A DNA stretch of 45,505 bases from positions 1 through 45,505 of the forward strand of contig PALG01000011.1 of NCBI GenBank assembly GCA_002707025.1, given 5' to 3'. Position numbers and translations under genes: made by a program. The notes beneath the pieces are model-generated. The model ran no database searches. It was not told the DNA's origin and saw only the letters and a program-made list of their open reading frames with translations. Shown piece after piece: positions 34,116-42,430 of the stretch; position 1 is the stretch's first letter, and each line of letters begins with the position of its first letter. The DNA is from Flavobacteriaceae bacterium (GTDB lineage: Bacteria; Bacteroidota; Bacteroidia; Flavobacteriales; Flavobacteriaceae).

Positions 34116-35015
34116 ATGAAAAAATTAGGGTTTCTGGCAATTTTTGCAACCTTCTTCTTTACCAGTTGCGATGATGGCGAAATAATTACAACAAGTTTTG
34201 ACTTTCCAGAAACCAACCTGCAATTTTGTGGTGGCCCAGGTGGGTACCTTTTTTATAAGACCAATGATGCGGGTACAGAAAGTATTTCACTCTTGCTGGG
34301 CAATGCCAACGAATTGTTTCAATCTTCCGATACCTTAGCCACAACTTTAAATGGAACTTCAAATATTGTAAACTATCGAATTTATAATGATGTAGTGGAT
34401 GGCACCTATTTTTGTTCGGAAGTACCCCCCACTACCCCGCAAGTGGTGACCGAATATATTGCAAGTTCTGGAACAGCGGTGTTGTACATCAATACTACGT
34501 TGTTTGATAATGACAACTTAGATGAAAACGAAGAAGGGTTAACGACCGATACAGATAACGACGGACTCTTAAATTACTATGATTTTGATGATGATGGCGA
34601 CAATGTCCCTACGATACTAGAACTGGATACTGAAAATGCCGACGGTGATAATAATCCTTTGACAAATCCGAAAGATACCGACAATGATGGGATTCCCGAT
34701 TATTTGGATGAGGATGATGATGGAGATGGCATTCTAACCCGATACGAAGACGCCGATGGGGATTTAGACTCTACCAACGATATTACCGACCCATCAGTAG
34801 GGGCCGATTATCTAAACCCCGCTGTTGCAAATAGCAATCCCATTGATGAATACCGAGAACATGAGTTTAATTATACAAGTGACATCATCCTTATCTTGGA
34901 AAACTTTATTCTTATTAATGGTGAAGAAGAAATTAATCGTGAGCGGTTCCCCATGGGAACTATTGATGCCATTGAAACAGGAGTACAAACTGTAGTTCCG
35001 GTTTTTGTCGACTAG
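34116..35015 (+). CDS. Lipoprotein with thrombospondin-type-3-like calcium repeats
   Basis: The 299 residues carry a lipoprotein signal with lipobox FTSC (C18), so the mature protein starts C-D-D-G. The middle (about 135-215) is strongly acidic with TSP3-like calcium loops (DTDNDGLLNYYDFDDDGD, DTDNDGIPDYLDEDDDGDG, DADGDLDSTND). The N-terminal part (20-130) is beta-rich with a CGGPGGYLFYKTND segment, and the C-terminal part has a distinctive DIILILENFILINGEEEINRE. No T9SS tail is present, so the lipid anchor places it in an outer-membrane leaflet. Function is unknown, perhaps calcium-stabilised surface scaffolding. A near-consensus -7 box (TTACTTTG, 34092-34099) precedes it. Confidence 0.83.
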   Translation: MKKLGFLAIFATFFFTSCDDGEIITTSFDFPETNLQFCGGPGGYLFYKTNDAGTESISLLLGNANELFQSSDTLATTLNGTSNIVNYRIYNDVVDGTYFCSEVPPTTPQVVTEYIASSGTAVLYINTTLFDNDNLDENEEGLTTDTDNDGLLNYYDFDDDGDNVPTILELDTENADGDNNPLTNPKDTDNDGIPDYLDEDDDGDGILTRYEDADGDLDSTNDITDPSVGADYLNPAVANSNPIDEYREHEFNYTSDIILILENFILINGEEEINRERFPMGTIDAIETGVQTVVPVFVD

Positions 35016-35018
35016 TTT

Positions 35019-35567
35019 TTATGGATTCTGAAAAATATACACTTCCAGTGCCCCTTGTCCGTATTTAGCAAAATCGGCGTCATAAAACTTTAAGTTGTCG
35101 TATCGCCGAAGCAAATATTCCAATTCTGCCCGAAGCACCCCTTCACCTACTCCATGAATGAAAACGATTTTTTGGATTTTTTTACGAATAGCGAAGTCTA
35201 ATTGACCTTTAGCGGTATCTAATTGCAAGGTCAATTTATCATGAGCAGTCATTCCTTTTTCATTGGTAACTAATTGATGGATATGGAGATCTACCTCAAA
35301 AGAAGGTTTATTTCGGTCTTTCGGTTTTAATTTTTGAGATTTTCCTTTTTTTGGAAGTTCTTTTTCCCGAATAGCGTCATTATTGATGGTAAAAGATACT
35401 TCCTTTGCAAAACTATCTGGCTGAAAGACCAAGTCCTTTTCAAAAAACTGCATTTCAAAACCATCTCCTGTAACAAGAACAATTTGTGAACCATCAATTT
35501 TAATAACTGTGCCAGAAATGGCTTCATCGATATGAGAAACACGATCTCCTATAGAAAATTTGTTCAT
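35019..35567 (-). CDS. Smr-domain protein with DUF2027-like N-terminus
   Basis: The 182 residues begin with an N-terminal SH3-like/DUF2027-type segment (1-60, FSIGDRVSHIDEAISGTVIKI). A basic KGKSQKLKPKDRNK linker follows, then a C-terminal Smr domain (about 95-182) with DLHIHQLV and the HGVGEGVLRAEL motif, the family's HGxG signature. Smr domains are nuclease or DNA/RNA-binding units, first seen at the MutS2 C-terminus. This is the short stand-alone Bacteroidota form, cytoplasmic, with RNA- or DNA-related function inferred. It is convergent with the lipoprotein gene, with three bases between stops, and no terminator is visible there. Confidence 0.87.
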   Translation of the reverse strand: MNKFSIGDRVSHIDEAISGTVIKIDGSQIVLVTGDGFEMQFFEKDLVFQPDSFAKEVSFTINNDAIREKELPKKGKSQKLKPKDRNKPSFEVDLHIHQLVTNEKGMTAHDKLTLQLDTAKGQLDFAIRKKIQKIVFIHGVGEGVLRAELEYLLRRYDNLKFYDADFAKYGQGALEVYIFQNP

Positions 35568-35724
35568 AAATAAAGGGTTATCAAACAGTTAATTCTTCCA
35601 CAAATATCCATAAAAAGAGGAATTTACTTACGAAAATGTTTTAATTTTAAAAAATTATTTTATTTTTACACCCTAAATAATAGTGTTTAAGCCCCACTTT
35701 GATACTATAATAAACATAAAAAGT

Positions 35725-37656
35725 ATGAAAAACCTACTACTATTCACAGCTATCGCATTAGCCTCCCCCGCTATTTTTGCTCAAAGCGATCTTTATGTAC
35801 AGCCTAACGGCAGTAACAGTTCTTATGTATTTGTGAAAGATCAAATCATCTATGTTGAGGATGATATTAATCTTCAAGCAAATCCCACGGGTGACGAAGA
35901 AGCTAGCATTTATTTAAGAGATGGAGCTCAATTAATCCAGGGAGCTTCCGGAGCGGCAAACTCTGGAAATGGCTCTATTTCCATTTATCAAGAATCGTAT
36001 GGCGACTCTTGGGATTACAATTTTTGGTGTTCCCCTGTTGGAAACATCAATGGAACGGGTAATCGAAGTTTTGGCTATGTAAGGCTCAATGACTCAATTG
36101 GTGGTTATGGAGCTGGAGACTCAAGAAATTATACTGCTGCAAATCAAGCGATTTTAACTGCAAGCTTAAATGGAGTAGAAACTCCTTTAACGATTTCTAG
36201 ACGTTGGTTCTATAGATGGAATCCAACGACCCAAAGATGGGTAGGGATTGGTGCCGGAAACAACGTTGCCCCTGGCGAAGGTTTTATTATGAAAGGTGTA
36301 GGGACTACAAATCACACCCAACGCTATGATTTTAGAGGTAGAGCTAATAATGGAGATCTTACATTGACTACACAAGTAGGAGTTCCTTTTACCGACGGGC
36401 TCACTTACAATTTTACTCTTGCAGGAAACCCATATCCTTCTGCTATCAACTTATACCGAGTAGCTACAGACCCTGATAACACTGAAATAGACTCATTTAG
36501 ATATTGGGATGAAGATATTACCATCAATTCTCACAATTATATTCACAACATAGGAGGTTATGCAACTTGGATTCCTGGACCTAATGAAAATGATCCTGGA
36601 ACCTATACTGTTGCAACTTATCTAAATTATGACAATAGTGGAAACCCCACAGGTTCCTCTGGCTTTAGTGGTCTATCGTATGAAAGATTAAATGCGCCAG
36701 TAGGACAAGGATTTATGATTGTGGCAAATGCTGCTGGAAGTATTACAATTAAAAATAGTCATAGGAAATATGTAAAAGAAGGAGCGGCTAACTACTCTCA
36801 ATTTAGAAATGCAGAAACAGCAGGCCCTTCATCTGGTGGTGTTAGCACGGGAGATCCCTCTGGTATTCCTGCGGATACCAAACCACAAATTAGAATACAT
36901 ACCTATTTTGGTGAAAACTCTCATTTTAGGGATATGGTATTATTATTTAACGATGAATCTACCGATGGATATGATCGTTTAAAAGATGCAAGACACCCAA
37001 TGGATGCTGCTGTAGCTGAAGCTTATTTTACTATCCAAGGAAATTCTGTAGAGGAAAAGCAAAATTTAGTGATTCAAACAGTACCCTACACAGGCCATGA
37101 CAAAATGGTCCCCATTTCTTTCAAGCTAAATCAGCAAACGACCTTTGCTGTTAAAGGTGTAGAAGAAATTAATGTCCCTTATGGTAAGGTATATCTTTAT
37201 GATAGCCTAAACCAAACTTACGAGGAAATTGGAGATGGAAATCAAGCATTTCAAACATTACCAGCGGGAGTTTACGAGGATAGGTTCTTTATTGCCTTTA
37301 GAGGCGACAACCCTGTTGGAGATGACGAGCTTGCCGCTAATGATGTGCCAGACGGATATGCCCCTACAAGAGATAGTGAGGATACTGTCACTAAAGAAAT
37401 GATTCTTCAGAATGTAAATTTCTTCCAAAATAACACACAAAAACAATTGGAAGTTTTAAACCCTGAAGGTTACGATATCAAAACCGTTAATATTTTTGAT
37501 ATGACCGGTAAGCTGGTTATTAATGAAGCGAATCTTGGAACCAATAACCGTTTCTCCTTCCCTACTCATAACTTAAGTGAAGGGGTGTATTTGGTTAAAC
37601 TTACAACAGTTGATGATATTACCGCCGATTATAAAATCACGGTATTCAATAAATAA
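35725..37656 (+). CDS. T9SS type A sorting-domain secreted protein
   Basis: 643 residues from ATG 35725 (MKNLLLFTAIALASP). The frame to 35683 is rejected. The signal peptide (1-20) ends AIFAQ. The body is beta-rich, with tandem segments around WDYNFWCSPVGN, YNFTLAGNPYPSAIN and WIPGPNENDPGTY. The final about 75 residues are the type A C-terminal domain (NFFQNNTQKQLEVLNPEGYDIK... then VNIFDMTGKLV, LSEGVYLVKL, and basic end ADYKITVFNK), which directs export by the T9SS and attachment or release. No catalytic domain is recognisable, so a surface or adhesin-like role is inferred. The gene is AT-richer and codon-plain, unlike the surface protein at the left edge. Confidence 0.9.
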   Translation: MKNLLLFTAIALASPAIFAQSDLYVQPNGSNSSYVFVKDQIIYVEDDINLQANPTGDEEASIYLRDGAQLIQGASGAANSGNGSISIYQESYGDSWDYNFWCSPVGNINGTGNRSFGYVRLNDSIGGYGAGDSRNYTAANQAILTASLNGVETPLTISRRWFYRWNPTTQRWVGIGAGNNVAPGEGFIMKGVGTTNHTQRYDFRGRANNGDLTLTTQVGVPFTDGLTYNFTLAGNPYPSAINLYRVATDPDNTEIDSFRYWDEDITINSHNYIHNIGGYATWIPGPNENDPGTYTVATYLNYDNSGNPTGSSGFSGLSYERLNAPVGQGFMIVANAAGSITIKNSHRKYVKEGAANYSQFRNAETAGPSSGGVSTGDPSGIPADTKPQIRIHTYFGENSHFRDMVLLFNDESTDGYDRLKDARHPMDAAVAEAYFTIQGNSVEEKQNLVIQTVPYTGHDKMVPISFKLNQQTTFAVKGVEEINVPYGKVYLYDSLNQTYEEIGDGNQAFQTLPAGVYEDRFFIAFRGDNPVGDDELAANDVPDGYAPTRDSEDTVTKEMILQNVNFFQNNTQKQLEVLNPEGYDIKTVNIFDMTGKLVINEANLGTNNRFSFPTHNLSEGVYLVKLTTVDDITADYKITVFNK

Positions 37657-37674
37657 AAAACAAAATTATAAGGC

Positions 37675-37959
37675 ATGGAAGAATACATGCTCCCTTGTCT
37701 TAATAAGCAACTATTCGGAGTCGAATGTTTGGGCTGTGGCATACAACGTGCCACAGCTCTTTTTTTTAAGGGAGAATTTCTGGCTGCGTTCAAAATGTAT
37801 CCTGCAATTTATACATTAATGCTTCTAGGGTTGTTCCTAATCCTAACCTTCTTCGTAAAGTTGAAATATAAAAATGTTATTAAAATAGCACTCATAATTC
37901 TCAATATTTTAATAGTAATTGTAAGCTACTTTATAAAAATGAATAGCGTGCATCCATAG
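37675..37959 (+). CDS. DUF2752 family small membrane protein
   Basis: The 94 residues carry the DUF2752 hallmark C-x2-C-G-x2-R in VECLGCGIQRATALFFKGEF (17-36), followed by two predicted membrane helices (about 43-63 and 68-88). DUF2752 proteins are small, widespread membrane proteins of unknown role. The cysteine pair suggests a redox or metal site, which is inference. The gene starts 18 bases after the T9SS cargo gene, so read-through is possible. The CCC-motif membrane protein follows with its own promoter. Confidence 0.88.
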   Translation: MEEYMLPCLNKQLFGVECLGCGIQRATALFFKGEFLAAFKMYPAIYTLMLLGLFLILTFFVKLKYKNVIKIALIILNILIVIVSYFIKMNSVHP

Positions 37960-37976
37960 TATTTATATTCAATACC

Positions 37977-38006
37977 TTGCAACTAAGATTTTTTTGATTA
38001 AATTTA
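37977..38006 (+). promoter_or_regulatory. Candidate promoter for the CCC-motif gene
   Basis: TTG at 37977-37979, a 19-base spacer, then TAAATTTA at 37999-38006, one base from the TAnnTTTG consensus. The ATG at 38035 is 28 bases downstream. Confidence 0.48.
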
Positions 38007-38034
38007 GAGACTAATAACCAACTAAATCTTAATT

Positions 38035-38358
38035 ATGGAACAGCAAAAACTGCCCAACTCAACCCTTATTCTAGTCTTTGGTATCATTTCAATCGTAACT
38101 TGTTGTTGTTATGGCGTGCTTGGTTTAATTTTTGGCGTCATTGCAATTGTAATGGCCAAAAAAGCTACAGCTACATATCTAGCAAGTCCAGAACAGTATT
38201 CGGGCTATCAAAATGTAAAAACAGGGAAAATCCTTGCTTATATTGGTATAGCGTTAAATGTGATTTATCTCATTTATACTATCTGGCTATTTGCAACTCT
38301 TGGTTCTGAAGGCATTATGAATATGCAACAAGAAATGCTTGAAAAATATGGAATGTAA
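38035..38358 (+). CDS. CCC-motif membrane protein
   Basis: The 107 residues have two or three hydrophobic segments (about 11-42 and 64-88). The eponymous cysteine run lies at residues 22-24 (IVTCCCYGVLGLIFGVIAI), and the KTGKILAYIGIALN block is typical of the family. It resembles DUF4190-type small membrane proteins. Function is unknown, and the three adjacent cysteines could be lipidated, metal-binding or structural. It pairs with DUF2752 upstream, an arrangement I recall from Flavobacteria. A terminator follows 29 bases after the stop. Confidence 0.87.
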   Translation: MEQQKLPNSTLILVFGIISIVTCCCYGVLGLIFGVIAIVMAKKATATYLASPEQYSGYQNVKTGKILAYIGIALNVIYLIYTIWLFATLGSEGIMNMQQEMLEKYGM

Positions 38359-38387
38359 ATTTCAATTTCCTTAAATCTATAAATAAA

Positions 38388-38416
38388 AAAAGCGACCAGA
38401 TAGGTCGCTTTTCTTT
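38388..38416. terminator. Bidirectional terminator between the CCC-motif gene and rocD
   Basis: A 10-bp stem (38388-38397 with 38403-38412, loop AGATA) has an A-run before it and T-runs after it. It serves both convergent genes. Confidence 0.9.
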
Positions 38417-38432
38417 TTAAAGGAATCAATTA

Positions 38433-39710
38433 TTATTCAAATTCCCTAAGGGTCTTTATTATAATTGCGATGCAGTCCCGTAATTGTGCTTCAGTCATCA
38501 CTAAAGGAGGTGCAAAGCGAATTATGTTCCCATGGGTAGGTTTCGCTAAAAGGCCATGGTCCCTTAACCGTAAGCAAATCTTCCATGCCGTATCGCTATC
38601 TTCAGCATCATTGATTACAATGGCATTTAATAGACCTTTCCCCCGCACCAACTTCACAATGTTGCTCTCTTCAATATAGTTGTTCAATTCATTTCTGAAA
38701 ACTTCACCCAACGTATAAGCATTATCTGCTAAATGCTCATCCTTTACCACTTCTAAAGCTGCCATAGCCACTGCAGCTGCTACAGGGTTTCCGCCAAAAG
38801 TAGATCCATGAGAACCTGGGGTAATAACCTTCATTACAGCATCGTTTGCTAATACAGCCGAAACTGGATAGGCACCACCACTCATAGCCTTTCCTAAGAT
38901 CAAAATATCTGGTTTTACTTCAGGAGTACCGCTACAGTCTTTATTGGCGCAATTACAATTTCCACAAGTAGCTAATAATCTTCCGGTTCGGGCAATTCCG
39001 GTTTGTACTTCATCTGCGATAAAAAGAACATTGTGTGCTTCACACAAAGCTTTAGCTTCTTTTAAATAATCATCAGAGGGCACATACACGCCTGCCTCAC
39101 CTTGAATGGGTTCTACCAAGAATCCAGCGATGTTATTATTCTTTTTAAGGGTTTCTTCCAGTGCTTTTAGGCTATCATACTCTATTTTAATAAAACCCTG
39201 TGTGTAGGGCCCAAAATGCTCGCGAGCTACTGGGTCATTGGAAAATGAAATAATGGTAGTGGTTCTTCCGTGAAAATTATTAGTACAAACAATAATCTGT
39301 GCTTCATTTTCAGGAATACCTTTCACTTCATAAGCCCAACGCCGACAAATTTTTAAAGCAGTTTCAACCGCTTCTGCCCCAGTATTCATGGGTAATAATT
39401 TATCGAATCCAAAATATTCAGAGGCAAACTTTTCATACTTACCAAGCATATCATTGTGAAAAGCACGGGAAGTAAGTGCCAACTTTTGAGATTGCGCTAC
39501 CAGTGCATTTACAATTTTTGGATGGCAGTGCCCTTGATTTACAGCAGAATAAGCCGAAAGAAAATCATAGTATTTTTTTCCCTCAACATCCCAAACGTAA
39601 ACCCCATCCCCTTTAGTTAAAACTACAGGAAGTGGGTGGTAGTTATGGGCTCCATACTTGTCTTCCAGGCTTATCGCCTCTTGGGTTAAATCTTTTTTGG
39701 TAACAGACAT
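38433..39710 (-). CDS. rocD: Ornithine--oxo-acid aminotransferase
   Basis: 425 residues from the ATG at 39710 (MSVTKKDLTQEAISLEDKYGAHNYHPLPVVL). The frame to 39779 is rejected. OAT features are FLSAYSAVNQGHCHPKI, NTGAEAVETALK, NNFHGRTTTIISFS, D233 in IADEVQTGIARTGR, and PLP lysine K274 in GKAMSGGAYPVSAV. It transfers the delta-amino group of ornithine to 2-oxoglutarate, giving glutamate semialdehyde in arginine/proline metabolism. Unusually, a short insert after RTGRLLA brings four cysteines (C249, C252, C254, C259, pattern C-x2-C-x-C-x4-C) where ordinary OATs go directly to the PDI-LGKA lysine strand. It lacks pathway neighbours and is divergent from rlmD. Confidence 0.92.
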   Translation of the reverse strand: MSVTKKDLTQEAISLEDKYGAHNYHPLPVVLTKGDGVYVWDVEGKKYYDFLSAYSAVNQGHCHPKIVNALVAQSQKLALTSRAFHNDMLGKYEKFASEYFGFDKLLPMNTGAEAVETALKICRRWAYEVKGIPENEAQIIVCTNNFHGRTTTIISFSNDPVAREHFGPYTQGFIKIEYDSLKALEETLKKNNNIAGFLVEPIQGEAGVYVPSDDYLKEAKALCEAHNVLFIADEVQTGIARTGRLLATCGNCNCANKDCSGTPEVKPDILILGKAMSGGAYPVSAVLANDAVMKVITPGSHGSTFGGNPVAAAVAMAALEVVKDEHLADNAYTLGEVFRNELNNYIEESNIVKLVRGKGLLNAIVINDAEDSDTAWKICLRLRDHGLLAKPTHGNIIRFAPPLVMTEAQLRDCIAIIIKTLREFE

Positions 39711-39830
39711 TTTTTTATCAGATTTACATAAAACTTTACGATTCCTTCTTTTCCGGAAGTAAGGAGGGAGAGAAATCATCCAGGTGTTGCAAATTACTAA
39801 AATTAGGGCATTTTTTTAAAGGAAACATCT

Positions 39831-39838
39831 TACTTTTG
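39831..39838 (+). promoter_or_regulatory. -7 box (TACTTTTG) almost touching the rlmD start
   Basis: TACTTTTG at 39831-39838 matches TAnnTTTG exactly, but only five bases separate it from the ATG at 39844. A start site at the usual distance would fall at or just before the A of the ATG, suggesting a leaderless or near-leaderless transcript. Confidence 0.5.
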
Positions 39839-39843
39839 CGCCT

Positions 39844-41253
39844 ATGGGAAGAAGAAATAACCGTAAGATTTTTGAAGACTTGGAAGTCATTGACGCAGGA
39901 GCAAAAGGAAAAGCTATTGCCAAGGCTCCCGATGGAAAGGTAGTATTTATTAACAATGCGGTACCAGGTGATATCGTGACGGTACAGACTACCAAGAAAA
40001 AACGCGCTTATTATGAAGGTACTGCTATTTCTTTTTCAAACTATTCCCAAAAAAGAACCACTCCAGTATGTGAGCATTTTGGTGTGTGCGGCGGCTGTAA
40101 ATGGCAACATATGGGGTATGAGCATCAATTGTTTTACAAACAAAAAGAAGTTGAAAATAATTTGAAGAGGCTTGGCGGAGTTAAACTTCCCGATATAGCT
40201 CCCATACTAGGGTCCAAGGATACCTATTTCTATAGAAATAAAATGGAATTTTCCTTTAGCGATAGTAAATGGCTTACCAAAGAGCAAATAGAGCGCAATG
40301 AGGTTATTGAGAACAGAAATGCCTTAGGGTTTCATATTCCCGGGATGTGGGATAAAATTTTAGATATCCATAAGTGCCATTTGCAAGAAGACCCTAGTAA
40401 TGGCATACGAAATTATATAAAAGACGAAGCTGAAAGATTGGGATTATCATTCTTTAATACCAGAAACCAAGAAGGGTTCTTACGAACTCTCATGATTCGG
40501 AATACCTCCATTGGTGAAGTCATGGTTCTTATTCAGTTTTTTTATGACCACACCGAAAACCGCGAAAAGTTATTAAATGCATTACTGAAAAAGTTTCCAA
40601 ATCTTACTTCGGTTTTATACGTTATTAATTCTAAAGGAAATGATACTATTTATGATCAAGAAGTTCATTGCTATCATGGAAGAGATCATATTTTTGAAGA
40701 AATGGAAGGCTTAAAGTTTAAGATCAATGCAAAATCTTTTTACCAAACCAATAGCAAACAAGCTTATGAACTATATAAAGTCACCCGTGATTTTACAGAC
40801 CTTACCGGAAAAGAATTGGTCTATGACCTTTATACAGGTACCGGTACTATCGCTCAATTTATCGCTAAAAAAGCGAAAAAAGTAATTGGTATTGAAGCAG
40901 TTCCCGAGGCCATAGCTGCTGCAAAGGAAAATGCCTCCCTTAACGGCATTAACAATGTTGCTTTCTATGTAGGGGATATGAAAAATGTTTTTAATAAAGA
41001 CTTTATTGCCGACAATGGCGTGCCCGATATCGTAATTACCGATCCGCCAAGGGACGGCATGCACAAAGATGTGGTGGCTCAATTAATAAACCTGAAAGCC
41101 GAAAGAATAGTTTATGTTAGTTGTAATAGCGCTACACAGGCTAGAGATCTTCAGTTACTGGATGAATATTATAAAATTATAAAAGTGCAACCTGTGGATA
41201 TGTTCCCGCAAACCCACCATGTAGAAAATGTTGTACTTTTGGAAAAACGTTAA
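39844..41253 (+). CDS. rlmD: 23S rRNA (uracil-5-)-methyltransferase RlmD
   Basis: The 469 residues start with a TRAM RNA-binding domain (about 10-66). Iron-sulfur cysteines are C76, C82 and C85 (CEHFGVCGGC), with C178 in DIHKCHL as the fourth. The SAM-dependent methyltransferase domain has YDLYTGTGT (327-335), D400-P-P in VITDPPRDG, and nucleophile C427 in VSCNSATQARDL. This is the TrmA/RlmCD family, which methylates C5 of a uridine, with U1939 of 23S rRNA the usual target of RlmD in E. coli. The exact uridine in this lineage is not proven. Downstream DUF6452 and DUF6048 genes follow 6 bases away. Confidence 0.93.
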   Translation: MGRRNNRKIFEDLEVIDAGAKGKAIAKAPDGKVVFINNAVPGDIVTVQTTKKKRAYYEGTAISFSNYSQKRTTPVCEHFGVCGGCKWQHMGYEHQLFYKQKEVENNLKRLGGVKLPDIAPILGSKDTYFYRNKMEFSFSDSKWLTKEQIERNEVIENRNALGFHIPGMWDKILDIHKCHLQEDPSNGIRNYIKDEAERLGLSFFNTRNQEGFLRTLMIRNTSIGEVMVLIQFFYDHTENREKLLNALLKKFPNLTSVLYVINSKGNDTIYDQEVHCYHGRDHIFEEMEGLKFKINAKSFYQTNSKQAYELYKVTRDFTDLTGKELVYDLYTGTGTIAQFIAKKAKKVIGIEAVPEAIAAAKENASLNGINNVAFYVGDMKNVFNKDFIADNGVPDIVITDPPRDGMHKDVVAQLINLKAERIVYVSCNSATQARDLQLLDEYYKIIKVQPVDMFPQTHHVENVVLLEKR

Positions 41254-41259
41254 GCGACA

Positions 41260-41754
41260 ATGCTAAGAAACCTAAGCATACTTCTTGCTATTTTTATATT
41301 CATTCTTGGATGCACCAAAGATGATATTTGTAGTGAAGAGACCAATACTACTTCCCTATTGGTGATAGACTTTCGGGATATTAACGACCGTACAACCTTA
41401 AAATCAGTCACTAATTTAAGGGTGGTACTTGATAACTTGGACAGTACGGTAGTAATTTCCTCGGTAAGCGACACCATCATCCAAATACCGCTGAATACCG
41501 AAGCCAATAATTCAAACTTTATATTTATTCAGAATAGTACTAGTGAAGATAATAGCAATGCCGACAATGTTTCTTTTAATTATGATACGGAGGAATCTTA
41601 CATTAATAGGGCTTGTTCTTTTAAGGTTATTTATAATAACTTAGTGATGGATGTAGAAGAAGAAGCAAATAATGGAAACTGGATATTGGATACTGAAATT
41701 TTAAACCCCATAGTTGAGAATGAAAATGAAGCACATATTACTATTTATCATTAG
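41260..41754 (+). CDS. DUF6452 family lipoprotein
   Basis: The 164 residues have a lipobox at residues 15-18 (ILGC, C18), giving a lipidated mature N-terminus C-T-K-D-D-I-C. The mature part is a small beta-rich domain with LVIDFRDINDRTTLKSVTNL, DTIIQIPLNTEANNS, and a second cysteine in YINRACSFKVIYNN. The family is a Bacteroidota-specific domain of unknown function, usually followed by a DUF6048 gene, as here. It lies 6 bases after rlmD and overlaps the DUF6048 gene by about 30 bases, so all three are probably co-transcribed. Confidence 0.85.
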   Translation: MLRNLSILLAIFIFILGCTKDDICSEETNTTSLLVIDFRDINDRTTLKSVTNLRVVLDNLDSTVVISSVSDTIIQIPLNTEANNSNFIFIQNSTSEDNSNADNVSFNYDTEESYINRACSFKVIYNNLVMDVEEEANNGNWILDTEILNPIVENENEAHITIYH

Positions 41755-42427
41755 TGTCTTTTGTGTGTCATTTTCAGTAAGGGCACAGGATAGCACTAAG
41801 GTAGTCGTGGATTCCCTTAAAATGAACCAACAAAAATACGGTTTACGAATTGGAGGGGATCTTAGTAAGCTTGCTCGTACACTATTTGAAGAAGGCTATA
41901 CTGGTTTTGAAGTAAATGGGGATTTAAGATTTTCAAAAAGGTTTTATGCTGCTGCTGAAATTGGCACAGAAGAACGGGATTGGAATAAAGACAATATAAA
42001 AGCTACAATTACAGGAAGTTATGTTAAAATTGGAGCCGATTTCAATGCGTACCAAAACTGGCTGGGGATGAACAATGCTATTTTTGCGGGATTGCGGTAT
42101 GGTTTTTCTTCTTTCTCTGAAGAATTGACCCAATATACTATTTATACTACTAACCCAACGTTTCCTGTCGAAACAAGAACAGACCCCATAGAATATAACA
42201 ATTTAAATGCAAGTTGGGCCGAATTTATTTTAGGTGTAAAAACCGAAGTTTTTAATAATCTATTCCTATCTATCAACCTTCAGTTGAAAAGAATGATTAG
42301 CGAGAAAAAACCAAATAACTTTGATAATTTGATAATACCTGGCTTCAATCGTACGTATGATTTTAGTGAGTTTGGAGTTGGCTATGGATACACCATTTCC
42401 TATTTAATCCCCATTCTGAAACAATAA
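41726..42427 (+). CDS. DUF6048 family outer-membrane barrel protein
   Basis: 233 residues from ATG 41726 (MKHILLFIISVFCVSFSV), or up to four more residues if the ATG at 41720 or TTG at 41714 is used. It overlaps the end of the DUF6452 gene. The signal peptide (1-21) ends VRAQ. The mature protein is a run of strands typical of small barrels (FEVNGDLRFSKRFYAAAEIGTEERDW, GSYVKIGADFNAYQNW, IFAGLRYGFSSFSEEL, FLSINLQLKRMI, FGVGYGYTISYLIPI at the end). Its pairing with a lipoprotein suggests a two-component envelope unit. Substrate and role are unknown. Confidence 0.83.
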   Translation: MKHILLFIISVFCVSFSVRAQDSTKVVVDSLKMNQQKYGLRIGGDLSKLARTLFEEGYTGFEVNGDLRFSKRFYAAAEIGTEERDWNKDNIKATITGSYVKIGADFNAYQNWLGMNNAIFAGLRYGFSSFSEELTQYTIYTTNPTFPVETRTDPIEYNNLNASWAEFILGVKTEVFNNLFLSINLQLKRMISEKKPNNFDNLIIPGFNRTYDFSEFGVGYGYTISYLIPILKQ

Positions 42428-42430
42428 AGA

